A program made the position numbers and the translations under genes. 8,805 nucleotides of DNA from Acidobacteriota bacterium (GTDB taxonomy: Bacteria; Acidobacteriota; UBA890; WLXD01), in assembly GCA_022571615.1 (NCBI GenBank), contig JACZXM010000091.1:1-8805 (forward strand), read 5' to 3'. This document shows, one piece after another, positions 1-6,756 of the stretch. Position 1 is the first letter of the stretch, and every line of letters starts with the position of its first letter. The notes beneath the pieces were generated by a model. It saw only the letters and a program-made list of their open reading frames with translations. It was not told where the DNA came from and ran no database searches.

Positions 1-1152
1 CCCAAGCTCGATCGGTAGCGGCGGTCGAAACCGGGCTATCAGCCCGAGCAGAGAGTTCGCCACCAGAAGGCCAGCGATCCCGCCCATGAGCGCCAGCGTC
101 AGGCTTTCGGTGAGTAGCTGTCGCACCAGGCGGGCGCGGCTGGCGCCCAGCGCTAGCCGCACCGCGAACTCGCGCTGCCGGGCAGCTGCGCGAGCCAGGA
201 GCATGTTGGCGAGGTTGGCGCAGGCCACCAGCAACACGAGCCCCACAACCACGAGCATGAGCGCGCCCGCAGGCACGATGGCAGCGTCCATGTCGGGGTT
301 GAGGTGAACGTCGTTGGTGGATAGCACCGAGATCGCCTCGAGCTCATTGGTCTCCGGGTACTGTGTCGCCAGGCGGGCCACGATGCCCCCGAGCTCGGCC
401 TGAACCTGTTGTACCTGAACATCGGACCAGCGCCGGCCGCGCATCCACAGCCAACGGCTGCCACGTCGAGTAAGTCGCGTGTCGCCGGTTGGCGAGGCAA
501 CGCTGCGCTGATTACCGACCGGCTCGAGCTCCTCGATCATCGTCAGCGGGACCCATAGCTGCGCCGTCACAGCGGGGAACATGCCGCCGAACTCGCGTGC
601 GGCAACACCGACGATCGTGTAGGTGACGCCGTTGAGCTGGAGAGAGCGTCCGACGACATTGGGGTCCGCTGCGAACCGCGTCGACCAGAATGCGTCACTG
701 AGGATGGCGACCGGGTGGGTGCCCTCGGCCTCGAACTCCGCCGGCGTGAAGGCGCGACCGATGCGTGGCGATACGCCCAAGACCTGGAAGTAGTTGTCCG
801 AAACCACCTCGCCGACCACTACCTCTGAACGTCCCTCACGGGCGAAACCGGCGAAGAAATTCGAGTATGCGATCAAGCCCGACAGTGTCTGGGTCTGATG
901 GCGCAGGTCGAGATAGTCCAAGTACGAGCTCGAATCATGAGAGGAGCTCGTGCGCACATGTCCATACACGTCGACTAGCTCGTGTGGTCGCTCCACCGGC
1001 AGGGGCCGCAGGAGCACCGCGTTCACAAGACTGAAGATGGCGCTGTTGGCGCCGATGCCGAGCGCTAGCGTCGCCACGGCGACGAAGGTGAATCCAGGGG
1101 CGCCCCGAAGAGAGCGCAGGGCGTAGCGCAGATCGCGAATCGATTCGTGCAT
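1..1152 (-). CDS. ADOP/MacB-FtsX-type ABC transporter permease, truncated at window edge
   Basis: The reading frame is open from an ATG at 1152 to base 1, giving 384 residues with no stop, so the C-terminal part lies outside the window. The protein begins MHESIRDLRYALRSLR, followed by a first membrane segment with LALGIGANSAIFS (about residues 21-52). These are hallmarks of the acidobacterial duplicated orphan permease (ADOP) family. Residues about 55-285 form the MacB-like periplasmic core. A second membrane segment (about 290-320) leads into the conserved cytoplasmic loop REFAVRLALGASRARLVRQL and a third segment, the start of an FtsX domain. ADOP proteins are usually near 800 residues with two such halves, so about half is visible. 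The role is inner-membrane permease of a MacB-like exporter or mechanotransmission system; the substrate is unknown. It lies 42 bp downstream of the aminotransferase on the same strand without a clear terminator between them, so read-through is possible. No Shine-Dalgarno is evident, and the start rests on the family-typical N-terminus. Confidence 0.9.
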   Translation of the reverse strand, partial: MHESIRDLRYALRSLRGAPGFTFVAVATLALGIGANSAIFSLVNAVLLRPLPVERPHELVDVYGHVRTSSSHDSSSYLDYLDLRHQTQTLSGLIAYSNFFAGFAREGRSEVVVGEVVSDNYFQVLGVSPRIGRAFTPAEFEAEGTHPVAILSDAFWSTRFAADPNVVGRSLQLNGVTYTIVGVAAREFGGMFPAVTAQLWVPLTMIEELEPVGNQRSVASPTGDTRLTRRGSRWLWMRGRRWSDVQVQQVQAELGGIVARLATQYPETNELEAISVLSTNDVHLNPDMDAAIVPAGALMLVVVGLVLLVACANLANMLLARAAARQREFAVRLALGASRARLVRQLLTESLTLALMGGIAGLLVANSLLGLIARFRPPLPIELG

Positions 1153-1194
1153 GGTTTCGACGCAGTTGGGGGTGAAGAAAACGAGCCCTCTCTC

Positions 1195-2397
1195 CTACGG
1201 GGACTTGTCTCCCGAGGTTTCCTCGGGCGTCACATTCAGAGCCGCTATTGCCGCCGCGACGCCGGCACCCGGCGGCGCGGGCCGATCTTGCTCGACCAGT
1301 GCGGCCTCGAGTGCCCCCAACACCAGCAGGACATTGTTCTCGGTGCTCGAGGAACCCATGAGCCCGATGCGCCAGATCTGGCCGGCGAGCGGACCCAGGC
1401 CGCCGCCGATCTCGATGCCGTATCGCATGAGCAGGTGCCGTCGCACCCGCGCCTCGTCCACGCCCTCGGGAACCCGTATCGCGTTCAGCGACCAAAGACG
1501 GTGTCCGGGGTCAGCAACCTGCATTTGCAGGCCCATCGCCTCCACCCCGGCCACCAAGGCGAGGTGGTGACGGCGGTGGCGGAGGTACCGAGCTTCCAAC
1601 CCCTCCTCGCAGACAATCCGCAACGCTTCTTGCAGGGCGAACGCCATTGAGATCGGGGCGGTGTGATGGTAGGCGCGATCCTGCCCCCAGTAGCCCTCGA
1701 GCAACCCTACATCGAGATACCAGCTGCGGACCGGGGTGCTGCGCTCCTTGATGCGCTCCAGAGCGCGTTCATTGAAACTGATCGGTGCCAGCCCGGGCGG
1801 GCAGGAGAGGCATTTCTGCGTGCCGCTGTAGCAAACGTCCACCTCCCACGCGTCCAGCTGTACGGGGTGGCCGCCCACCGAGGTGACCGCGTCGACGATC
1901 ACCAGGGCGTCCTGCGCATGAGCGGCGGCAATGATCTGATCCAGCGGCTGCAGGACTCCGGTGGAGGTTTCCGCGTGCACCACCGCGACCACCCGGGTGT
2001 CACCACCGGCGATCGCGCTTGCCACCGCGTCGGGGTCCACGATACAGCCCCACTCGCCCTCGACGGTGATCACCTCGGCCCCGTTGCGGCGCGCCTGCTC
2101 GGCCAATCGCTGGCCGAAGACGCCACCAACGACAACCACCACGCGATCGCCGGGCTCCACCAGGTTGACGATGCTGGCCTCCATTCCGGCGCTCCCGGTG
2201 CCGGAGATGGCGAACGTCATCCGGTTGTCGGTGCACAGGACCTGCCGCAGCATCGCCTGGGTGTCGTCCATGATCCGGAGGAACTCGGGATCCAGGTGTC
2301 CGATCAGCGGACGGGACATGGCAGCGAGCACGCGCGGCTCCACGGTGCTGGGCCCCGGGCCCAGGAGAACGCGTGGCGGAATGGCGGAATCGGTCAT
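1195..2397 (-). CDS. Class V aminotransferase, alanine-glyoxylate/serine-pyruvate type
   Basis: This is a 400-residue PLP enzyme that probably transfers the amino group of alanine or serine to glyoxylate or a related 2-oxo acid in the cytoplasm. The N-terminus VLLGPGPS (10-17) is the family signature. The PLP phosphate loop is [10 protein letters not shown] (65-74). [12 protein letters not shown] (141-152) is the core motif, Asp169 in VDAV pairs with the pyridine nitrogen, and Lys195 in [12 protein letters not shown] is the Schiff-base lysine. YHHTAP (243-248) and Arg343 in WRIGLMG, the expected substrate-carboxylate arginine, are also present, so all key residues are intact. The open frame extends upstream to an ATG at 2592, but those extra 65 residues are arginine-rich and unlike the family; the ATG at 2397, eight codons before the signature, is preferred although its Shine-Dalgarno is weak. 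It is transcribed divergently from the Nramp-like transporter. Exact substrates (glyoxylate, hydroxypyruvate, phosphonopyruvate-like) cannot be fixed from sequence. Confidence 0.93.
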   Translation of the reverse strand: MTDSAIPPRVLLGPGPSTVEPRVLAAMSRPLIGHLDPEFLRIMDDTQAMLRQVLCTDNRMTFAISGTGSAGMEASIVNLVEPGDRVVVVVGGVFGQRLAEQARRNGAEVITVEGEWGCIVDPDAVASAIAGGDTRVVAVVHAETSTGVLQPLDQIIAAAHAQDALVIVDAVTSVGGHPVQLDAWEVDVCYSGTQKCLSCPPGLAPISFNERALERIKERSTPVRSWYLDVGLLEGYWGQDRAYHHTAPISMAFALQEALRIVCEEGLEARYLRHRRHHLALVAGVEAMGLQMQVADPGHRLWSLNAIRVPEGVDEARVRRHLLMRYGIEIGGGLGPLAGQIWRIGLMGSSSTENNVLLVLGALEAALVEQDRPAPPGAGVAAAIAALNVTPEETSGDKSP

Positions 2398-2609
2398 AGG
2401 GCTGCTCGCGAACAAGGTGCTCGTCAGGACGAGAGATGCTCGTCGCGCGGACGGGCGACGTCGATGATGAAATCGAAGATACGAACGGCTCGGGGTGCGC
2501 GAAATCATAGCACCGGCCTCCGCCCCCTTGCGCCGCAGCTTGCTTTGGCCCAGCATCGGGCAGTCCGTCACCGTTATCACCCCTACAGGCACCAGCTCAG
2601 GGAGCTCAA

Positions 2610-4097
2610 ATGGCGGTTGGTGATCCCGATCGGGTCAGCAAACTCGAGGACCTACGCCCTCCGAGCATGGTCCTGGGCAGCATGGCGACGTACTTCGGAC
2701 CCGGCATCATTCTGATGATGACCGGGATCGGTACCAGCCACCTGATCACCGCCCCGACTGCCGGTGGTCGGTTCGAGTTCGCCCTGTTGTGGTGCATTCC
2801 CGTGGCCTACATCTTCAAGTACTACGGCTTCGAGATGGCCTTCCGTTTCACCAATGCGACGGGCAAGAGCATCATCGAGGCCTACGGCACGGCGTGGCGC
2901 AAATGGCCGCTGTGGTACGTGCTGATAACGACGCTGATCCAGTGCACCATCGGCCAGGCGGGCCGACTGATCGCGGCCTCGGCGGTCATGTACTCGGTGT
3001 TCACAATCGGCTTCGGGTTGGCTGTGCCGTTGGGCGTGTACGGCGTGTTGTTGGGCCTGGTCTCGGTGGGCATCATCCTGCGCGGTGACTACCGGGCGGT
3101 CGAGAACTTCGCCAAGGGAGCGGCGATCCTGATGGTGGTATCGACGGTGGCCGTGTACGTGGTGCGCCCCGCCCCCCTCGAGGCGCTGGGTCATTTCTGG
3201 ATGGTGGAGACGCCGATCGGCTCTTGGCTTCTGATCGCGGCGTTCTTGGGGCTGTTGCCGACGGGATTGGACGTCTCGCTTCAGGCCTCTGAATGGGGTA
3301 AGGCCAAGAAGGTGGGAATGAGCCGGATCCGCCCCGAGCTCGAACGCCGGGGGCTGGCGGCGCCCTTCGATCCGTTCTCCTCGAGCAAGAGCGATCTTGC
3401 CGTCGACACCTCCAAGATCCCAGCGGCGGCGCAGGAGTATTGTCGGCGCTGGTTCAAGATCGGCCTGTGGGACTTTCGGCTGGGCCACGTGGTCTCGTTC
3501 GTGATGGCCTGCATCTTCCTGCTGCTGGCTGCGATGTGGCTATATCCGAGCCCGATCGAGGGCCGTGCGGTGATGGGCGAGATCGCCGGCATATTCACCC
3601 GGAGCGTGGGGCCGGGGATGATGGTGGTGTTCATGATCGGTGCCTTCGCGGCCACCTGGTCGACGGCGTTCAACTACTTCGATGGCTGGCCGCGCATCGT
3701 GGGCGCCTGCTGCCGCAACCTGTTCCCGGGCACCGCCCGGCTTCAGGGAACGGCGGGAGAAGAACTGACCACTGAGCACCGGCACACCTGGTACTCCGAG
3801 TACAACCTGTACCGCGCCACCATGATGTTCTCTCTGGTCGCAGCCGTGTCGATCATCATCGGCGTGCCGAGACCCGTGTTGCTGGTCCTGGTTGCCTCGG
3901 CGCTGGCGTTCTTCATCGCCCCGGTGATTTTCTTCCTGAACATCTACTACAGCCTGACGGTCATCCCGAAAGGGGATACCTGCTTCTATCCGTCGCCTTG
4001 GGAGATCGTCCTGAGCATCGTCTCGCTGGTGGTCTTCACGGGGCTCAGCGTCATTCTGATCGCGGCGCGGGTGTTCGGGTTGCAGCTGTTCGGCTAG
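2610..4097 (+). CDS. Nramp-related membrane transporter with altered metal-site motifs
   Basis: This is a 495-residue polytopic inner-membrane protein with about 11 hydrophobic segments. The start is supported by AGGGAG (2599-2604) five bases upstream. The GPG at residues 30-32 followed by a membrane helix, TAGG (50-53), and the later [20 protein letters not shown] (343-362) fit the Nramp/NRAMP-related branch of the APC superfamily. Two things are unusual. By eye-alignment, the helix-1 DPGN metal motif of true Nramp proteins is replaced by GTSH (41-44), and the helix-6 MPH motif by LPT (216-218). The soluble loop of about 60 residues between helices (about 228-288) is also long. It may therefore carry Mg2+ or another substrate rather than Mn2+/Fe2+, and could even be a non-metal transporter. 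A partial, decayed copy of its 3' half lies at 4656-5039. It is divergent from the aminotransferase. The superfamily assignment is fairly secure, the substrate is not. Confidence 0.78.
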   Translation: MAVGDPDRVSKLEDLRPPSMVLGSMATYFGPGIILMMTGIGTSHLITAPTAGGRFEFALLWCIPVAYIFKYYGFEMAFRFTNATGKSIIEAYGTAWRKWPLWYVLITTLIQCTIGQAGRLIAASAVMYSVFTIGFGLAVPLGVYGVLLGLVSVGIILRGDYRAVENFAKGAAILMVVSTVAVYVVRPAPLEALGHFWMVETPIGSWLLIAAFLGLLPTGLDVSLQASEWGKAKKVGMSRIRPELERRGLAAPFDPFSSSKSDLAVDTSKIPAAAQEYCRRWFKIGLWDFRLGHVVSFVMACIFLLLAAMWLYPSPIEGRAVMGEIAGIFTRSVGPGMMVVFMIGAFAATWSTAFNYFDGWPRIVGACCRNLFPGTARLQGTAGEELTTEHRHTWYSEYNLYRATMMFSLVAAVSIIIGVPRPVLLVLVASALAFFIAPVIFFLNIYYSLTVIPKGDTCFYPSPWEIVLSIVSLVVFTGLSVILIAARVFGLQLFG

Positions 4098-4128
4098 CAG
4101 CCCGCAAGTCCCCGGCGCGGGCTGCTAG
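4094..4128 (+). terminator. Perfect hairpin overlapping the transporter stop codon
   Basis: The arms TAGCAGCCCGC (4095-4105) and GCGGGCTGCTA (4117-4127) are exact reverse complements, extendable by one C-G pair to 12 bp, with an 11-nt loop. The left arm begins with the transporter's own TAG stop. There is no downstream T-run, so this is a Rho-independent-like stem without the U tract, or an mRNA 3'-end stabiliser. It separates the transporter from the selenoprotein gene. The decayed copy at 4656-5039 has lost this hairpin. Confidence 0.55.
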
Positions 4129-4144
4129 GGTTGCCACGGCAAGG

Positions 4145-4172
4145 TTGACTCAGGCCACCGCTTGGCTACGAT
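4145..4172 (+). promoter_or_regulatory. Sigma-70-like promoter upstream of the selenoprotein gene
   Basis: TTGACT (4145-4150, five of six matches to TTGACA), a 16-bp spacer, then TACGAT (4167-4172, four of six matches to TATAAT). It sits after the transporter hairpin and 42 bp before the selenoprotein ATG, which suggests that gene has its own transcript. Transcription would begin near 4179, where an ATG opens a 12-codon frame. This is pattern matching only. Confidence 0.4.
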
Positions 4173-4213
4173 ACGCGCATGAGCGACGATCCCAGCATCA
4201 CGTTGGAGACGAC

Positions 4214-4486
4214 ATGAAGATTGAAATCCTTTCCTGCACCACGTGAGGCCGCTCCGCGATCAAGGCGACGAGTCTCGTCGCCCTCATCAAGCAGCGCCTT
4301 GGCATCGACGCCGTCGTCAAGCCTGGCAAGACCGGGCAGTTCGACGTGATGGCGGACAACGACCCGATCGCCTCTCGCGGCGGGAACGTGGTCACCCGAC
4401 TCCTCTTCGGCGCCGGCTTCCCCGATCCTGAGGATGTGGTCGCTGCGCTCGAGAAGCGCGTGGCTGGAAGCGCAGCGTCCGAGTAA
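4214..4486 (+). CDS. SelW/Rdx-type selenoprotein; TGA at codon 11 read as selenocysteine
   Basis: This is a 90-residue small thiol-redox protein with an in-frame TGA (4244-4246) inferred to encode Sec11. The N-terminus is MKIEILSCTT-U-GRSAIK, giving a CxxU motif (Cys8-Thr-Thr-Sec11) at the end of the first beta strand, as in thioredoxin-fold SelW/Rdx proteins. Homology-like sequence continues in frame after the TGA: KTGQFDVMAD (39-48), IASRGG (52-57), and FPDPEDVVAALEK (69-81), which resemble the Rdx pattern of G-F-V-strand, an S-R/K element and a final FPEPEE helix. The frame ends at TAA (4484-4486). A GGAG (4205-4208) five bases before the ATG fixes the start. An SECIS-like hairpin follows the TGA at the right distance. 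The family is proposed to act in redox regulation with glutathione or thioredoxin partners, but this one's target is unknown. It implies selA, selB, selC and selD elsewhere in the genome. It has an insertion near residues 57-66 relative to typical SelW, so it may be a distinct subfamily. Confidence 0.85.
4264..4282 (+). promoter_or_regulatory. Bacterial SECIS element (selenocysteine insertion hairpin)
   Basis: GGCGACGA (4264-4271) and TCGTCGCC (4275-4282) form a perfect 8-bp stem with loop GTC. The stem starts 17 nt, and the loop 25 nt, after the TGA at 4244-4246. The loop begins with GU. Both fit the described bacterial SECIS rules, which ask for a guanosine in the first two loop bases and an apical loop roughly 16-37 nt from the UGA. 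A lower three-pair extension (GAT 4258-4260 with ATC 4286-4288 across a 3x3 internal loop) is possible. It would bind SelB. Confidence 0.82.
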
Positions 4487-4502
4487 AAGCTGGAGCCCGA
4501 CC

Positions 4503-4655
4503 TCATCCCCTGCTGCCGCCGCTGCCGGTGTCTCCGGGGTTGTGGGCCTCGCGCAGGACGACGGCAGCGGCAATCTCCTCTCCCAGCTTCTCGTGCGGCA
4601 TCGCGAAAGTGACGGCCTGTTGCACCGCCGGATGGTCCATCAGGACGCCGTCGAT
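4503..4655 (-). pseudogene. C-terminal remnant of an AMP-forming acyl-CoA synthetase/ligase
   Basis: Read on the minus strand from 4655 to a TGA at 4503-4505, the frame gives about 50 codons: [15 protein letters not shown], then [18 protein letters not shown], and a short Gly/Ser-rich tail. The HPAV...PHxKLGEE..AAVVL pattern is characteristic of the AMP-binding enzyme C-terminal domain of acyl-CoA synthetases. The catalytic N-terminal part, which should lie at higher coordinates, is absent. At 4656 the sequence becomes a copy of the Nramp-like gene in the opposite orientation, and the frame meets TAG there. No start codon is associated with the piece. It is therefore a fragment left by a deletion or rearrangement, with no expected function. 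The call rests on motif recognition over a short stretch. Confidence 0.7.
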
Positions 4656-5039
4656 CTATACCCGAGCCCGGTTCAGGGACGTGCGGTGATGGGGAAGATT
4701 GCCGGTATCTTCACCCGGAGCGTGGGGCCGGGGATGATCCGAGTACAACCTGTACCGCGCCACCATGTTGTTCTCCCTGGTCGCAGCAGTGTCGATCATC
4801 ATCGGCGTGCCGAGACCCGTGTTGCTGGTCCTGGTTGCCTCGGCGCTGGCGTTCTTTATCGCCCCGGTGATCTTTTTCCTGAACCTCTACTACAGCCTGA
4901 CGGTCATCCCGAAAGGGCATACCGCTGCTATCCGCTGCCCTGGGAGATCGTCTTGAGCGTCGTCTCGCTGGTGGTGTTCACGGGGCTCAGCGCCATTCTG
5001 ATCGCCGCGCGGGTGTTCGGGTTGCAGCTGTTCGGTTAG
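4656..5039 (+). pseudogene. Decayed 3' fragment of a second Nramp-like transporter gene
   Basis: Bases 4656-4738 match 3540-3622 of the intact transporter and 4738-5039 match 3795-4097, so a 173-bp interior segment is missing. Because 173 is not a multiple of three, the frame shifts at the junction: YPSPVQGRAVMGKIAGIFTR is followed by sequence in another frame, beginning [18 protein letters not shown] at 4765. A one-base loss near 4920-4940 restores the original frame for the last helix, ending [10 protein letters not shown] and TAG. The 5' two thirds of the gene are absent. Identity in the matched parts is roughly 90-95% by eye and the changes are mostly third-position. It cannot make a working transporter, though a short membrane peptide could be translated from 4765. 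It is convergent with the gene ending at 5063. Confidence 0.9.
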
Positions 5040-5062
5040 CTGTAGCATGGGCGATCGCCAAG

Positions 5063-6682
5063 CTAGCCCTCACGCGCCTGCTCACGCACCCAGGTTTCGA
5101 AGAGCGCGATCGTGTTCGGGCTAAGCGGTTCGCCGATCAAGGGCATGCGCGAACCGACAATGCCGATCCCGCGGATCTTGCGAATGAGGTAGCTGTCGTC
5201 CGGATTCCCAGGATCGACACGCAACAGGTCCGCGCGCTCGATGCTCGGCACGTGCACAATCTGGTCATAGGCGATGCCACGGCTCAGCTCGAGGTTCTGG
5301 ACCGGAACCGGCCCAACGTGACAGCCCGACAAGGCACATCTCGAGGTGAACACCGGCTGCAGATCGTTGGCGAAGCTGACGGTCGCAGGCTTGCCGGCCT
5401 GCTCTATTCGCAGAGCGCCAACGAGATCAACGAACTGGCCGTCGGGTCCTACCACGCGGAGCGAGAGCTGGCTGCCCTGTTGCAACTGCGCCGACGGCAC
5501 GACACGCACCCCGAGCTCGCGCGGGCTCCGCACCTCCATGAATGAGACTCGAGCCATGGTCCCGCGGGAGCGACGGGTGGCCGACCGATCTCCAACGAGA
5601 GCGAGATGTACCATCGTGCCGGCCGAGAAGTTCCGCCCGTGCACGGTCACGGGGGTGCTCGCCCCTGCGAGCAGGTTCACCGGACGGGCCTTGGCGGCCT
5701 TTATCGGTCTGCCGGAAGTTCCGACTGCTACCAGATCGACTCTCGTCTTGATGTTGTCGCGCTGCAAGGTGCCTCGTAGGCTCTGACCGGTGCGAGTGAG
5801 CTCGACGGTCAGCTGACCATCGGGCAGAAGCAGAACCCCGGAGAGCACATTCCCGGTCACCGTCGCACCGCGGGCAAGGCGCCCGAACGCTTCGTCGACG
5901 AAGCCAAACCCCGTGATCGGTGCGGCCGCTGAGGGCGCCGCTGTCGTCCGGTTCAACTCACGGAACCGACCGCCGGGCAACTCTTGCCGCTGCTGTATCG
6001 CTGAGCCCTGGACGATCAGTTGCAGCACGATGCGCGTCGGCGCACCGCCAGGCGATGCGGTTCCGGTCCAGGTCCCCTGGTGCGGAGCCGCGCCCGTGCT
6101 ACGCCACAGCGAGACGCGGCCGTCCGGTATCGTGCTGTCGTTGGATGTGAAATCGCCGCGCAGCGTGTCGCCTGAGGAGGAATACCGCAAGACGAAGCTA
6201 TGGACGGCGATGCGAGTTGTCGATGCCGACTCTTCGCTCCCGTCCCTAGCAGGAAGGTCCGCGAAGAGGTCGAACTCGATTCTCCTGCCACGGATTCTGA
6301 GGTTGCGTAGCGCGAGCACTTCGAAGGCGCTGGGCGCCCCGTCTAGATCATCCGGGAACAGGGCGAAACCGATACCTCGGTCTTGTTCTGCGTTGAGGTT
6401 CAGGTGGAGCGGAAACCTCCGCCGCCCGTCGGCAGTATCGAGTCGAATCGCGCCCACCCACGAGCCATCCTGCGGGAGCTCGAGGAAGGATTGGGAACTC
6501 GCGAGCCCGGAGACGAACGGCGATGTCTCGGTTCCGAGTGGCTCGGGCACGGCGCGCGACCCGGGGGCCAAGATCGCCAGCCCCGCCAACCCGAGGAGCG
6601 CCTGAAGCCAGCGCCGCGATCGATACCGGCGCTTCCCTTGACAAATTGCGACACGGTACGACAGGATGAAATCCACTCTCAT
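5063..6682 (-). CDS. Exported beta-rich protein with C-terminal CX4CH cytochrome-like domain
   Basis: This is a 539-residue protein starting at the ATG at 6682; an in-frame GTG at 6703 would add seven residues, and neither has a clear Shine-Dalgarno. An arginine-rich segment then a hydrophobic stretch (ALLGLAGLAILAPGSRA) forms a signal peptide, so it is exported. Two similar beta-rich modules follow (W-V-G ... DTLRGDF, and W-T-G ... QSLRGTL), each opening with W-x-G and closing with an LRG strand. Next comes an IPT/TIG-like module (about 330-430, around PVTVHGRNFSAG). The last about 105 residues hold CALSGCH (449-455), a CX4CH haem-attachment variant, then DPGNPDDSYLIRKI and SRMPL, whose Met513 is a plausible sixth ligand. 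This C-terminal domain resembles small c-type cytochrome domains of environmental bacteria with a CX4CH site. The function is unknown; periplasmic or surface electron transfer, or haem-tethered scaffolding, is inference. It is divergent from the CHRD gene across 74 bp. Confidence 0.78.
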   Translation of the reverse strand: MRVDFILSYRVAICQGKRRYRSRRWLQALLGLAGLAILAPGSRAVPEPLGTETSPFVSGLASSQSFLELPQDGSWVGAIRLDTADGRRRFPLHLNLNAEQDRGIGFALFPDDLDGAPSAFEVLALRNLRIRGRRIEFDLFADLPARDGSEESASTTRIAVHSFVLRYSSSGDTLRGDFTSNDSTIPDGRVSLWRSTGAAPHQGTWTGTASPGGAPTRIVLQLIVQGSAIQQRQELPGGRFRELNRTTAAPSAAAPITGFGFVDEAFGRLARGATVTGNVLSGVLLLPDGQLTVELTRTGQSLRGTLQRDNIKTRVDLVAVGTSGRPIKAAKARPVNLLAGASTPVTVHGRNFSAGTMVHLALVGDRSATRRSRGTMARVSFMEVRSPRELGVRVVPSAQLQQGSQLSLRVVGPDGQFVDLVGALRIEQAGKPATVSFANDLQPVFTSRCALSGCHVGPVPVQNLELSRGIAYDQIVHVPSIERADLLRVDPGNPDDSYLIRKIRGIGIVGSRMPLIGEPLSPNTIALFETWVREQAREG

Positions 6683-6756
6683 TGGAGCAGTCTGGCTCGG
6701 CACCTCATGACTGCGTCATACAGCCAAGTCTGGCACGAACGTGAGGAGTTTCTAGC

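Noticed and set aside
2398..2592. N-terminal extension of the aminotransferase to an ATG at 2592
   Set aside because: The 65 extra residues are arginine-rich and low-complexity, unlike the family, whose proteins begin a few residues before the GPGPS motif. They also occupy the divergent promoter spacer.
1663..2715. Long plus-strand open frame opposite the aminotransferase
   Set aside because: It is antisense to a gene with all catalytic motifs intact and shows only His/Arg/Gly-rich low-complexity sequence typical of GC-rich shadow frames.
2652..3488. Long minus-strand open frame inside the transporter
   Set aside because: Arg/His/Gln-rich composition without hydrophobic core or motifs; it is a shadow of the transporter.
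4244..4246. TGA as a genuine nonsense mutation in a pseudogene
   Set aside because: It falls exactly at the CxxU position, the downstream frame stays coding, and a SECIS-like hairpin sits at the right distance.
4656..5039. Transposon-mediated origin of the transporter copy
   Set aside because: I found no terminal inverted repeats, target duplications or transposase fragments at either edge of the copied segment.
5050..5059. GGCGATCGCC palindrome containing the cyanobacterial HIP1 octamer
   Set aside because: It occurs only this once among the stretches I scanned for it, lies in the GC-rich part and has no HIP1-like abundance; chance is sufficient.
6638..6667. TTGACA with CAGGAT 18 bp later as a promoter for the CHRD gene
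   Set aside because: The -10 match is only three of six and the site lies inside the coding start of the divergent gene. The TTGACA is striking, but I could not support a full promoter.
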